64,000 bases of DNA from Verrucomicrobiota bacterium. GTDB lineage: Bacteria; Verrucomicrobiota; Verrucomicrobiia; Opitutales; Opitutaceae. Where the stretch lies: positions 58,445 through 122,444 of the forward strand of contig JAEWBF010000097.1 of the NCBI GenBank assembly GCA_023391285.1. Reading direction: 5' to 3'. Made by a program: the position numbers and the translations under genes. Below, piece by piece: positions 35,835-45,265 of the stretch. The first letter of the stretch is position 1. Every line of letters begins with the position of its first letter. The notes beneath the pieces are model-generated. The model was not told the origin of the DNA, did not search any database, and saw nothing but the letters and a program-made list of their open reading frames with translations.

Positions 35835-37736
35835 TCAATGCGTGGAGTCGCTCGCGAGCGAAATGCGCGTGGTGAGCACGAGAGAGCGGGTGGGTTGCTC
35901 GGTGGCCATCACGACGGTGGCGTGCTGGCTGACGCGACCGGGCGCGAGCGTGTGATCGGGCATGCTTTCGACCGTAATTCGCAAGGGCTCGGCGGAGTCG
36001 GTTTCGTAGTCGAGTTGAACAGCGCCGACTCGAACATGTGCCGACTCGTGTCGCACGGGTGCGTCGGCGGCTTCGCCGAGGTGCCAGCGGAAGAGCACGA
36101 CGTCCGGCGCTGTGAGTTCCACTTGGTCGCGCACGACGAGCGTGGTGGCGTCCCAGCGTGCCGTGCGCACCCAGCGGTGAACGCTGGCGTAACAATCTGA
36201 GACGTCGACCGACACCTCGCCGCCGGCGGGGTCGAGGCGGTGCACGGTCAGCGGGGCGGCGCGATGGGCGGGATCGGTGATCTGGCCCGCTTTGGCTTTG
36301 AGGAGCGCGGCGGTTAACTCGGAAGCGGCGTGCGCGCCGACCTGCAGGACGTTGTGACCGGCGATGCTTTTGAAATGCGTGGGATGCTCTGGGACACCGT
36401 AGGACGAGAGGCCGGCTTCGATCAGCACAGGGCGTCCGCCGACGATGAAGTTCACGTGTCCGCGATCCTGGTGATCGTGCGCATCGGAAGCGTGACCGCC
36501 GCGTATCCAGAAGCCTGACACACGATTTGCGGGCGCGGGGTCGAAGGCGGCGAGGCTTTCCAGCCAGTTGACGCGGGCGGCGACGGAGTAAGCGGCGAAG
36601 GCTGGCGGGGCTTGCTCGGGAAGAGCGTGCAACTGAACGGCGCGGAAGAAAGCGAGGTTCGATCCACTGCGGGTGTGAGCGGGCCGGCGGCGGAAAGCCC
36701 ATTGCGCGACGGGATCGCGAAGCTCGGCGACGGCGAGAGCGATGAGGTTCCAGTTGAGATCCTGCGCCTGCGAATCGAAGGCGTTCACGACGAACCCGGC
36801 GGGTTGACGATGGTGAATATACCAGGTCGGAAAGTGACGGAACCACGGATGGCGGATCAGGCGATCGTCGCCGGCGGTTTGGGCGGCGCGCGCGGCGGAG
36901 AGCAGACTTTCGAAGGTGATCGCGGCGTAGAGCATGCCTTCGACGCATTCGCCGTTTGGACCTTGCGCATCGAGCGTGCGGAGGAGTCCGGCGACGGCGA
37001 ATTCGTAGTCGTCGCGGTGGCGGTCGAGGCCGGCGTGCAAACTTGCGAGGGCGAGCGCTTCGAGAGGAAGCGCCCATTGGTTGGAGGAAACGGCTTCGAT
37101 GCGCGCGAACCACGTGCGCTTCGTTGCCCAATCTTCGCGAATGCCGGGGATTTCCGCGGCGAGACGTTCGCGAAGGGCGCGTCGCAATTCAGGTGCAAGC
37201 GCGTCGGGCGGCAGTTGCTCCAGCGTTTGCACGATGGCGCGAACGGCCCAGCCGGTGCCGAGCCACGCGCCGGGTGTGGCGGAGCCGCCGGACCAACCGG
37301 GGCGTTGAAGAGGCGCCCACGTGGCGAGTTCGGCGAGTTGCTCGCGAAGATAAGCGAGCAACACCGGGTCGCCGGAAAGTCGCGCGGCGGTGGCGATGGC
37401 GGGTAAAGTTTGGGCGAAGACCTTGGCGGCTTCGGCGTCGGCGAGGGAGAGTGCGAAGCGTTCCCAGGCGGCCTCGTCGGCGTGGGCGAGGTGCGCGGGC
37501 TTTTCGCGATACTTCATCACGAAGCCGCTGTCCGCGCGCAGTTCGGCGAGCGTGTGGGGGCGGCGCAGGATTTTTCCTTGTTCTATCGTGGCTCGGACAT
37601 CGGCCACGAAAAGCGCGGTAAGTTCGTTGGTGTTGAAGGATGAGGATGGGGGTGTGGCGGCGGCGAGGAGCAGAGGCGTGGCGGCGAGGGAGATCAGTCT
37701 GATGATCAAAGAGGAAGATGGGGAGAGGAGGTTCAT
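35835..37736 (-). CDS. Heparinase II/III-like polysaccharide lyase
   Basis: A 633-residue exported protein. An N-terminal signal segment (about residues 8-28) leads to an alpha/alpha toroid (35-390, with SGGSATPGAWLGTGWAVRA and SSNQWALPLEALAL), then a beta-sandwich. IRGGHASDAHDHQDRGHVNF (411-430) is the heparinase II/III core motif, with the His and Asp that bind metal. Such lyases cut uronic-acid polysaccharides by beta-elimination (heparan, alginate, chondroitin, ulvan-like). It is divergent from the TonB receptor gene and has one operator-like site 69 bases upstream. Confidence 0.88.
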   Translation of the reverse strand: MNLLSPSSSLIIRLISLAATPLLLAAATPPSSSFNTNELTALFVADVRATIEQGKILRRPHTLAELRADSGFVMKYREKPAHLAHADEAAWERFALSLADAEAAKVFAQTLPAIATAARLSGDPVLLAYLREQLAELATWAPLQRPGWSGGSATPGAWLGTGWAVRAIVQTLEQLPPDALAPELRRALRERLAAEIPGIREDWATKRTWFARIEAVSSNQWALPLEALALASLHAGLDRHRDDYEFAVAGLLRTLDAQGPNGECVEGMLYAAITFESLLSAARAAQTAGDDRLIRHPWFRHFPTWYIHHRQPAGFVVNAFDSQAQDLNWNLIALAVAELRDPVAQWAFRRRPAHTRSGSNLAFFRAVQLHALPEQAPPAFAAYSVAARVNWLESLAAFDPAPANRVSGFWIRGGHASDAHDHQDRGHVNFIVGGRPVLIEAGLSSYGVPEHPTHFKSIAGHNVLQVGAHAASELTAALLKAKAGQITDPAHRAAPLTVHRLDPAGGEVSVDVSDCYASVHRWVRTARWDATTLVVRDQVELTAPDVVLFRWHLGEAADAPVRHESAHVRVGAVQLDYETDSAEPLRITVESMPDHTLAPGRVSQHATVVMATEQPTRSLVLTTRISLASDSTH

Positions 37737-37804
37737 CTACGTGTCGGGCGACTTTCTCTTCAAAGATGTCGCCCCGGTTGCTTGGGTGGCGATAGCGGCG
37801 GCGG

Positions 37805-37816
37805 GTTTACATAAGA
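37805..37816. promoter_or_regulatory. Putative operator, imperfect copy, lyase/TonB gap
   Basis: GTTTACATAAGA matches 10 of 12 positions of TCTTACATAAGA. It lies 69 bases upstream of the lyase start. The 310-base gap 37737-38046 holds this site, the perfect copy at 37899 and no gene. Confidence 0.5.
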
Positions 37817-37898
37817 TTGAGACGGGATCCACGCAGCGATTTGAGATCGCCTTGTTGTGAGTCGTTCGAACCGTCGCGTTCGCGGCCCTTAATGGGAG

Positions 37899-37910
37899 TC
37901 TTATGTAAGA
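37899..37910. promoter_or_regulatory. Putative operator, perfect palindrome, TonB side
   Basis: TCTTATGTAAGA, 137 bases upstream of the receptor start and 83 bases from the first site's near end. With the copy at 33663 it shares 14 bases (GTCTTATGTAAGAG). Confidence 0.6.
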
Positions 37911-38046
37911 GAACCGCCGGCTATCTGTCCGACTGCCGATGCGGCACACTAGGTTTGCATCGAGAGGCTCTGATCCTCGCGATGTTCTGTTTTCATCACC
38001 GCAACGAGGCGAAGCAGATCAGACTACCAACCACAGGCTACCCGTA

Positions 38047-40872
38047 ATGCATCCATCTCACCCCACATTCGTTTGGAAGCGTGGCACTCCCATGCTTTCG
38101 GCTCTCCTCGCGGCAGCGTCGAGTTTCGCGGCTGCGACTTTGTTTGCTCAACAAGCTGCGCCGAACTCCGTTCCGCCTTCGCTCGACGATGAGATTGTGG
38201 TCTTGAGCCCGTTCGAGGTCGTAGCGGATACGGACTATGGGTATCAAGCCACGACGACCCTTGCAGGCGGTCGTATTCAAACCGAGCTCAAGGATACGCC
38301 GGCGACCGTCTCGATCCTCACGAAGGAGTTCATGCAGGATCTTGGGATCGATAACATCGTGGATTTTTCGACGTGGGCGCCGAATGCAGAAGTCGCCTAT
38401 GCCGAGGGTGGATTTTTGGACGAGTATCGCACGCAGAGCCGCGGCCTGAGCCCGAGCTTTGGCTCGCGGAATTACTTTCGCAGCTATTCCGGCGGCGACG
38501 TATATAATACGGAGCGCCTCGAGTTCGCGCGTGGGCCGAATGCGTTGTTGTTCGGCGATGCGAGTCACGGCGGCATCACGACAACCTGGACGAAGCAGGC
38601 GCGTTTGGATCGTCGCATTTCGACGTTGGATGCACGCTTCGACTCCTTTGGGTCCTATCGCGGGGCCGTCGATTTCAATGTGCACAACGAGTCGAAAAAA
38701 GTGGGCGTGCGCTTGAACGCCGTCTATTCGCAGCAGGAGAGCTGGCGCGACGTCGAGGAGCGGATGACGCGCGCAGCGCACCTCGCGATGTCCATTGCTT
38801 TGGCGAAGAACACACAATTCCGAATCGAGGGCGAATACGCCGAGCGTGTCGTCAGCGTGCCCTTCTCACGCAACATCGATCAGGTGAGCAACTATCTCCG
38901 TCTTTCGGCCGCGGAAAAGGAGGCGGCGAAATGGAACGGGCCGAAGACGAGTGGGATTCCCGCGGGCACGGCTCGTCAGACGACATCGCGTCTGGTCGTG
39001 AACCATGCGCAGCCCGACGTGGTGTTGGATTGGCTGAATCGCGGTCGCAGCTCGGGCACGGGCTTGTCGATCATTCCGGACGGACGGTCGGAGATCCCGG
39101 GTTTTCCCGAGATCGTCAGCCGTGAGTTCAATCCCAACGCGCCGGGCGCGACGCTGGATTACGAGACCACCACGATGTCTGCGTATCTCGACCAACGCGT
39201 CGGCGAGAACCTCTTCCTCCAAATCGCCTACAACTACGCACTCCCGAAAAATGTGCGAAATGAGATCCGGTGGGACGACATGTGGGTGGACGTGAACCAG
39301 TTTCTGCCTGGCATCAATCCCGCGCAGAACGGACCGGTCAACCCTCATTACGGCGAGATCTTCGGCGAGGAGGAAGCGCGCCGCGCGGACATCCAGAACG
39401 AACTGCACGAATACCGCATGATGGCCGCGTGGAAATTCGAGAACTCCTGGACCTCTCAGTCGTTTTCCGCGCTCATCGGCCAGCGCCGGGACGATTACCA
39501 GGTCGAGCGCTTTCGTCAGACCCCGCGCGGTATCAAATCCGGCACGACCTACTACAGCTCCGCCTCGACCGCGGACATCATTTACCATCGCCGTTATTGG
39601 TCAGACCTCAGCGGCGACTACGTCATGCCGACGACGTTCACTAAAGCCGACGGCGAAACGCTCCCGATCGAGTGGCGCTCCTACGAAGACACGCGGCAGG
39701 ACACTGTGCTGACTTCGGCTCAGATTGCGAATGTGGGCAAATACTTCGACGGCCGCCTGAGCGTCATTGCCGGGTATCGGTATGACAAATACGACCGCAT
39801 CGATTCCACGATGGTTTCGCGGGTCGCTGGGACCTCGCCCGACGCCGGCAAGCCGGACGAAATCATCATGGATCCGGCGAAGCGTTCCGTCGATACAGAG
39901 ACATCGCCTTCCATCGGCGGCGTGTTCTGGTTGACGAAGGGACTCGGTCTTTCGGCCAACTACGCTCAAAGCTTCAATCTTACCACGGCCGGCGCCGGCG
40001 ACCTCTACGACCGTCCGATGGGGCCCGCGAACGCAGAAGGCGTCGATTTCGGATTGCGCTTCGATATGTTCGACAGCCGCCTCACAGGATCGCTTCTCTA
40101 TTACGAGAACTCGCAGCAGAACGGTGCGGTGACCCTCGACGGCACCAACATCATCAATCGCATCAACAAAATGTGGGACGCGACGGATACGACGCGGCGC
40201 ATCGAGAGCTCGCGCGACACGCAGTCGAACTCGGGGCACGGCTACGAAGCCGAAATCGTCTACAATCCGAATCGCAACTGGCGCATGCGCTTCACCTATG
40301 GCCGGCCGTTTGCGGAGGTCACCGACCGCATGCCCGTCCTCAAGCGGTATATCGAGGAAAACCGCGGGACGTGGGAGCGCAACGGCTCGGCGCCGGCCAC
40401 CGGTGGCGTGGCCACCGAAACTACCGTGCAACAAACGCTCGATGCCCTCGATCTTTACCTGATCAACAACGCCGCGGATGGCATGCGTTCGACAGGCGGA
40501 TACAAGTGGAACGCGACCTATTTCACTTCGTATCGTTTTACGTCCGGCAAGCTGAATGGCTTCACCCTTGGCGCCGGTGCGCGCTACACCAGCGAGCGTT
40601 TCATCGGTCGCACGAGTGCCGTAGGCGCTTCGGGCATCAATGAATACACCGAGTATTGGAGCGACGGCCTGTTCCTCATGAATGCGATGGCGCGCTACGA
40701 ATTCAAAGTGAGCGGCCGGCCTGCCTCCGTGCAGTTGAACGTCTCGAACCTCCTCGACAACGATCAGCTCGATTACCGCGGCATCTTGACGGTCGGCGCG
40801 AACACCTACCGCCACGGCTTCGCGTGGGTGGAGCCGCGCAAGGTGGTCGGCACGTTCTCGATTCGGTTCTAA
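38047..40872 (+). CDS. TonB-dependent outer-membrane receptor
   Basis: A 941-residue receptor that imports a large substrate, probably an oligosaccharide, across the outer membrane using TonB energy. The ATG at 38047 gives a long but credible signal peptide ending near LFAQQ (residue 36). The mature N-terminus holds DDEIVVLSPFEV, the Opitutaceae-type TonB contact. The plug (about 65-190) has TPATVSILTKEFMQDLGIDN and RLEFARGPNALLFGDASHGG; a 22-strand barrel follows and ends in the aromatic FSIRF. A strong hairpin follows the stop. It is the central uptake protein of the carbohydrate region. Confidence 0.95.
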   Translation: MHPSHPTFVWKRGTPMLSALLAAASSFAAATLFAQQAAPNSVPPSLDDEIVVLSPFEVVADTDYGYQATTTLAGGRIQTELKDTPATVSILTKEFMQDLGIDNIVDFSTWAPNAEVAYAEGGFLDEYRTQSRGLSPSFGSRNYFRSYSGGDVYNTERLEFARGPNALLFGDASHGGITTTWTKQARLDRRISTLDARFDSFGSYRGAVDFNVHNESKKVGVRLNAVYSQQESWRDVEERMTRAAHLAMSIALAKNTQFRIEGEYAERVVSVPFSRNIDQVSNYLRLSAAEKEAAKWNGPKTSGIPAGTARQTTSRLVVNHAQPDVVLDWLNRGRSSGTGLSIIPDGRSEIPGFPEIVSREFNPNAPGATLDYETTTMSAYLDQRVGENLFLQIAYNYALPKNVRNEIRWDDMWVDVNQFLPGINPAQNGPVNPHYGEIFGEEEARRADIQNELHEYRMMAAWKFENSWTSQSFSALIGQRRDDYQVERFRQTPRGIKSGTTYYSSASTADIIYHRRYWSDLSGDYVMPTTFTKADGETLPIEWRSYEDTRQDTVLTSAQIANVGKYFDGRLSVIAGYRYDKYDRIDSTMVSRVAGTSPDAGKPDEIIMDPAKRSVDTETSPSIGGVFWLTKGLGLSANYAQSFNLTTAGAGDLYDRPMGPANAEGVDFGLRFDMFDSRLTGSLLYYENSQQNGAVTLDGTNIINRINKMWDATDTTRRIESSRDTQSNSGHGYEAEIVYNPNRNWRMRFTYGRPFAEVTDRMPVLKRYIEENRGTWERNGSAPATGGVATETTVQQTLDALDLYLINNAADGMRSTGGYKWNATYFTSYRFTSGKLNGFTLGAGARYTSERFIGRTSAVGASGINEYTEYWSDGLFLMNAMARYEFKVSGRPASVQLNVSNLLDNDQLDYRGILTVGANTYRHGFAWVEPRKVVGTFSIRF

Positions 40873-40878
40873 GGGTTG

Positions 40879-40908
40879 GCACCCGGGCTGATTGCGCAGC
40901 CCGGGTGC
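40879..40908. terminator. Perfect 12-bp hairpin after the TonB receptor gene
   Basis: GCACCCGGGCTG (40879-40890) pairs with CAGCCCGGGTGC (40897-40908) around ATTGCG, without a T-run. It may protect the receptor mRNA 3' end or slow polymerase. Confidence 0.7.
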
Positions 40909-40945
40909 AGCCATGTTATTGAGTCGCCGATCCGGCGCCATCTTC

Positions 40946-40982
40946 CGGCCCATCACCTCACGGCGTGACGGGCCGTTTTTCT
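40946..40982 (+). terminator. Rho-independent terminator before the pyruvyltransferase-like gene
   Basis: CGGCCC (40946-40951) pairs with GGGCCG (40970-40975), with TCAC/GTGA extending the stem, followed by TTTTTC. It is only 37 bases upstream of the next start, so that gene is expressed by read-through or from a promoter within this gap. Confidence 0.75.
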
Positions 40983-41018
40983 TCCGTCAGAGATGTTCTC
41001 CCCAACCCATTTCGATTC

Positions 41019-42386
41019 ATGAACCGTCGCAGTTTTATCCGCAACGTCGCTGCCGTGGGCGCCGCGGCCGTCTTTTCTCACCGCACGCTTGCTTCGCTCG
41101 TTTCGCCGACGAAGCGTCGTCCACGCATCCTGCTGCGCGGTGCGTGGCAGACGACCAACATCGGCGATATCGGCCACACGCCTGGAGCATTGGGCTTGAT
41201 TGAGCGGTATTTTCCGCAAGCGGAGGTCATGCTGTGGCCGGGCGGCGTCGGGCATGGGGCGCGCGAATTCCTGCAGCGTTCTTATCCGGCTCTCGAGATC
41301 GTCGAGGATTATCCCGCGGTGACCTCGCTCAAGCCGACAAACGATGAACTGCGGGCGGCGTGGCAGCGCGCGGATTTCATGTTGCACGGCTCGGGATCCG
41401 GGTTTGGAGCGCGCGCGCATCTGGCCGCGTGGCATCGCGAGACGGGCAAACCTTACGGCGTGTTTGGCGTGAGTGCGGATCCGATCTCGGGGTTTGGGGA
41501 CGGCCGCGATCCGGAGGGCGGGACGCTGGCGGATTTGCGCGCGCGGATCTCGAAGTTGCCCGTGACGCATCTCGATGCCGAGACGCGTTCGGTGATCGAG
41601 AACGCCTCGTTCATGTTTCTGCGCGACGGAATCTCGCTCGATTATCTGCGGGCGCAAGGTGTGCGCACGCGCGGCGTGATGGAGTTTGGGCCGGACACGC
41701 AGTTCGCGATGGAGCAGCGCGATGACGCGAAAGGAGACGCGTTCCGGCATGCTCACGGGTTGCAGGCGGGCAATTATCTCTGCGTGATCCCGCGCCTGCG
41801 CTATACGCCGTATTGGCAACTCTACAACCGGCCGATGAACGCGACCGATCCGACGCGGGACGCGATCAACCAGCGCACCACCGAAAGAGACAACGCGAAA
41901 CTGCGCGAGTTGATCATCGCTTACGTGCGGCAAACCGGAAACCGCGTGATGACCTGTCCGGAAATGACGTATCAAATCGAGCTGGCGAAAGCCGTGCTCG
42001 TGGACCCGTTGCCCGACGACGTGAAGGCGAAAGTCGTGTGGCGCGACACGTATTGGCTGCCGGACGAAGCGGCGGCAATTTATGCGCGTGCGCAGGCGGT
42101 GGTGAGCATGGACTGCCATTCGCCGATCATCGCGATCGCAAACGGCACGCCGGCCTTCTACGTGCGTCAGCCGACTGATACCTGCAAGGGCCAGATGTAT
42201 CACGACCTCGGGTTGAGCGACTGGATCTTCGAAGTGGAAGAAACGAGCGGTGACGAACTCTGGTCGCGGCTGCAGGCCACGTTCACGAATCCGGACCGCG
42301 CGCGTGCTTACGGTGAGGCCGCGATGGCACGGGTTCGCGCGCGGCAGCGCCACATGGCCGAAACGCTTAAGGCGGCGATCACCTGA
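41019..42386 (+). CDS. Polysaccharide pyruvyl transferase-like protein with Tat-type signal
   Basis: A 455-residue protein. MNRRSFIRNVAAVGAAAVFSH is a twin-arginine signal peptide, and the body has WQTTNIGDIGHTPGALGLIE, FMLHGSGSGFGARAHLAAW and VVSMDCHSPIIAIANGTP, features of the polysaccharide pyruvyl transferase fold. True transferases are cytosolic and use PEP; export through Tat is odd, so this relative may be a sugar-active or binding protein of another kind. It lies between the receptor and the DUF2264 gene (14-base gap). Confidence 0.78.
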   Translation: MNRRSFIRNVAAVGAAAVFSHRTLASLVSPTKRRPRILLRGAWQTTNIGDIGHTPGALGLIERYFPQAEVMLWPGGVGHGAREFLQRSYPALEIVEDYPAVTSLKPTNDELRAAWQRADFMLHGSGSGFGARAHLAAWHRETGKPYGVFGVSADPISGFGDGRDPEGGTLADLRARISKLPVTHLDAETRSVIENASFMFLRDGISLDYLRAQGVRTRGVMEFGPDTQFAMEQRDDAKGDAFRHAHGLQAGNYLCVIPRLRYTPYWQLYNRPMNATDPTRDAINQRTTERDNAKLRELIIAYVRQTGNRVMTCPEMTYQIELAKAVLVDPLPDDVKAKVVWRDTYWLPDEAAAIYARAQAVVSMDCHSPIIAIANGTPAFYVRQPTDTCKGQMYHDLGLSDWIFEVEETSGDELWSRLQATFTNPDRARAYGEAAMARVRARQRHMAETLKAAIT

Positions 42387-42400
42387 GCAGGCCTGCGACG

Positions 42401-44293
42401 ATGCCGACCGAGAGCGTTGAAGCGATCGCGGGAAAGTTCGCGCAGAATCCGCTGCGCACGCGGACGGATGTCGAACGCTTGTTGCGCGATATGATCGATC
42501 CTGTGCGTCCGCATTTTTCGCCTGGCCGTGCGCAGGTGCAGCTCGGCCCGCATCGGGCGTCGTATGGCGATCCCGTGGGGTTGATGGAAGGATTCGCGCG
42601 GCCGCTGTGGGGTCTGGCGCCGCTGGCGGCGGGCGGCGGCGAATTCGCGCACTGGGATTTATGGCGCGAGGGGTTGGATCACGGCACCGATCCGTCGCAT
42701 CCGGAATTTTGGGGGCGCGCGGGAAATCACGATCAGCGCAATGTCGAGATGGCGGCGCTGGCGACAGCGCTCGTGCTGGCGCGCGGACAGTTGTGGGATC
42801 CGCTTTCTCGCGACGCGCAGGCGCGAGTGGCGGAGTGGTTGTATCGCATCAACGAGGTGCAACTCGTGGAGAACAACTGGCTGTTTTTCCGAGTGTTGGT
42901 GAACGGCGCGCTGCAGCAACTCGGGCAGCGCCATTCCGCGACGCAGCTCGTCGAGGATGCCGCGCGAATCGACGGTTTTTATTTGGGCCGGGGCTGGTAT
43001 CGAGACGGTCCTCCCGGTCCGCTGCGCCGCAATGGACGTGTCGGCGATTATTATGTGCCGATGGCGTTCCACTACTACGGCTTGCTCTGCGGTCGGGTGG
43101 GCGGCGGTGCGAATCGCGCGTGGACGGAGGAGCTGCGTGGACGGGCGCGAGAATTTGCGCGCGATTTCGTGCACTACTTTGCTGCCGATGGCGCGGCGAT
43201 TCCGTTTGGGCGGAGTCTCACGTATAGGTTCGCGCAAGGTGCCTTCTGGGGCGCGTTGGCTTACGCGGACGAAGAGGCGATGCCGTGGGCGGACGTGAAG
43301 GGAATTTACCTCCGCCATCTGCGCGAATGGATGCGGCGTCCTATCTTCTCGGATACGGGAGTTCTGACGATCGGTTATGGTTATCCGAACATCGTGATGA
43401 CCGAGAGCTACAATTCGTCGGCCTCGCCGTATTGGGCGATGAAGGCGTTTCTTCCGCTGGCCTTGCCGGACTCTCACCCGTTTTGGTCCGCGGAGGAGGC
43501 CGAGCTTCCGGTGCGTTCGGCGGTGCGAACCATTCCGGAGGCGAATGCAATTTTCGTCACGGCGACGAACGCCAGCGACGCGGTGATGATCACGCCGGGT
43601 CAGGACGTGCAGGACTGGCCGCGTCACGGGCCGCAGAAATATGCGAAGTTCGCTTATTCCGCGCAGTTGGGTTTCAGCGTGGCGACGGGTAGTGCGACGC
43701 GGGACGAGGGCGGGTTCGACAGCGTGCTGGCGCTGAGCGACGACGGCCGGCGATTTCGCGCGCGCGAGCAATGCTTTGATTGCTGGGTGGAGGAGGGCGT
43801 GGCGTTTTCTCGGTGCCGGCCGTGGCCTGATGTCGAGGTTCAAACCTGGCTGATAGCCGAATGGGATGCACACGTTCGCGTGCATCGTGTGCAGAGCGCG
43901 CGTCGGCTATGGTCGCTCGAAGCCGGCTTCGCCGCGGGTTTTGTGCGATATGATTCGGCGACGACATCTATCGATGACGCGGGAGCAGCGTGGGTGCGGA
44001 CGCCCCATGGCGAGTCGTGGATTCGAGAGCTTGGAGCGCGCGAAGGATCCGCGGTGCGTCATCGGCAGCACGTGAGGTTAGGTCCGAACAGCCATTTACT
44101 CTATCCACTCGCGATCATGCCAACGTTACAGGGGGAACATGCAGCCGGGGATTTCTGGCTGATGAGTGTTGCGGGCGGAGGTGTGCGAGGGAAAGGGGCG
44201 AATGCAGAACCCGGATTGGATTTCGGCGTGCAGGTGAACGGAGAAGCGGGCGTTGCAGTCACGCGCGGAGGCAGGGAGTGGAAGTTGATGTAG
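42401..44293 (+). CDS. DUF2264 family protein
   Basis: A 630-residue protein without a signal peptide. The first 400 residues match DUF2264 (alpha/alpha-barrel): HRASYGDPVGLMEGFARPLWGLAPLAAGG near 47-75, NHDQRNVEMAALATAL and ENNWLFFRVLVN. The rest is beta-rich. DUF2264 proteins are found beside glycosidases and lyases and are suspected to act on unsaturated uronyl or rhamnose-linked sugars, but the activity is not settled. It follows the pyruvyltransferase-like gene by 14 bases and closes the carbohydrate region. Confidence 0.85.
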   Translation: MPTESVEAIAGKFAQNPLRTRTDVERLLRDMIDPVRPHFSPGRAQVQLGPHRASYGDPVGLMEGFARPLWGLAPLAAGGGEFAHWDLWREGLDHGTDPSHPEFWGRAGNHDQRNVEMAALATALVLARGQLWDPLSRDAQARVAEWLYRINEVQLVENNWLFFRVLVNGALQQLGQRHSATQLVEDAARIDGFYLGRGWYRDGPPGPLRRNGRVGDYYVPMAFHYYGLLCGRVGGGANRAWTEELRGRAREFARDFVHYFAADGAAIPFGRSLTYRFAQGAFWGALAYADEEAMPWADVKGIYLRHLREWMRRPIFSDTGVLTIGYGYPNIVMTESYNSSASPYWAMKAFLPLALPDSHPFWSAEEAELPVRSAVRTIPEANAIFVTATNASDAVMITPGQDVQDWPRHGPQKYAKFAYSAQLGFSVATGSATRDEGGFDSVLALSDDGRRFRAREQCFDCWVEEGVAFSRCRPWPDVEVQTWLIAEWDAHVRVHRVQSARRLWSLEAGFAAGFVRYDSATTSIDDAGAAWVRTPHGESWIRELGAREGSAVRHRQHVRLGPNSHLLYPLAIMPTLQGEHAAGDFWLMSVAGGGVRGKGANAEPGLDFGVQVNGEAGVAVTRGGREWKLM

Positions 44294-44439
44294 GGGCAGT
44301 CTCCGTCATGAACCAAGCGCTCGGGGCTTAGCGCCTGACACTCGAACGGGCTGCAGCCAACGTTCTGAAGGTTTGTTCTGCATCCGGCGGACGCCCCATT
44401 CCACGGAAACGACCCTGTCGTTTGACTTGTTATGGCAGA

Positions 44440-44453
44440 CCCGCCCGGGCGGG
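44440..44453. promoter_or_regulatory. Perfect GC palindrome upstream of the short recombinase
   Basis: CCCGCCCGGGCGGG, 14 bases, lies 72 bases before the recombinase start. The rest of the gap 44294-44524 shows nothing that I can name. Function unknown: it may be an operator, a terminator stem without T-run, or chance in GC-rich DNA. Confidence 0.3.
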
Positions 44454-44524
44454 AAGGGGGATAATCTCGAACGTATGCGGCGAGGGCGGCAGAGGAAAAG
44501 GACTGCAGGACGTAGCTCTCGCGC

Positions 44525-45190
44525 ATGGCTGGACGTAGACCCCTCACCCGCGACGAAGAACGAAAACTCCTCCAAACCGTTCGCATACTCCCTCCGCGCG
44601 ATCGGACGCTTCTTACGACCCAGTGGCTCACCGGTTTCCGGATCTCCGAAGTCCTGTCTCTCACGGTCGGATCGGTCTTTCGGAATGGACAAATCGTAAG
44701 CCGAATCGGCATCGCGCCCCGCAATATGAAGGGCGGATACGGTCGAACGCGCTGGGTGCCAGTCTTGCCAGAACTGCGGCGAGCATTCGAAAGCTACGTG
44801 GCCTGGTTGCGCCTGCGCTACGAGTTCACCGCCGATCTTCCGCTCTTCCTATCGCGCCAGGACAATCCGGATGGAACGGCACGGGCCCTCACGCGCGAGA
44901 CCGCTCGTGTGATCGTTTCGGACGCCTTTGCTCGGGCCGGCATCGAGGACGACGGCCGACTCGGCACCCACACGCTCCGAAAAACCTGGGCGAGGAATGT
45001 GTATGAAAATTCCGGGCACGACATCATTCTCCTACGTGCCGCCATGAATCACTCGGACGTGAGCATCACCCAGCGTTATCTCGAGGTGGATGCGGGAGAG
45101 CTCGATGCTGCGATCAGGAAGTGTGATTTCACGCGATCGCGTCGTGAGCGACGTCACACCGGGCCGAACTCAATTGCCGTGGCGGCCTAG
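44525..45190 (+). CDS. Short tyrosine recombinase, catalytic domain only
   Basis: A 221-residue recombinase. The full catalytic set is present: R39 (TGFRISEVLSL), K69 (NMKGGYGRT), H149 and R152 (HTLRKTWA), H176 (NHSDVSITQ) and the nucleophile Y185 (QRYLEV). There is no N-terminal SAM-like core-binding domain, which Xer and phage integrases need, so the protein either works with a partner or uses a reduced mode of binding. It sits at the border between the carbohydrate region and the exopolysaccharide region, and a small unknown gene follows. Confidence 0.88.
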   Translation: MAGRRPLTRDEERKLLQTVRILPPRDRTLLTTQWLTGFRISEVLSLTVGSVFRNGQIVSRIGIAPRNMKGGYGRTRWVPVLPELRRAFESYVAWLRLRYEFTADLPLFLSRQDNPDGTARALTRETARVIVSDAFARAGIEDDGRLGTHTLRKTWARNVYENSGHDIILLRAAMNHSDVSITQRYLEVDAGELDAAIRKCDFTRSRRERRHTGPNSIAVAA

Positions 45191-45265
45191 CCGCATAGTC
45201 GGAGGCGACCTCACGACCTCCGACCCGCGCTTGCGGCCGATCTGCGATCGGAGTAGCTCGTTTAC

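Noticed and set aside
44330..44400. Integron-like attC site before the short recombinase
   Set aside because: There is no pair of matching R and L boxes, only a loosely suggestive TTAGCGCCTGAC; the recombinase also lacks the additional integron-integrase motif.
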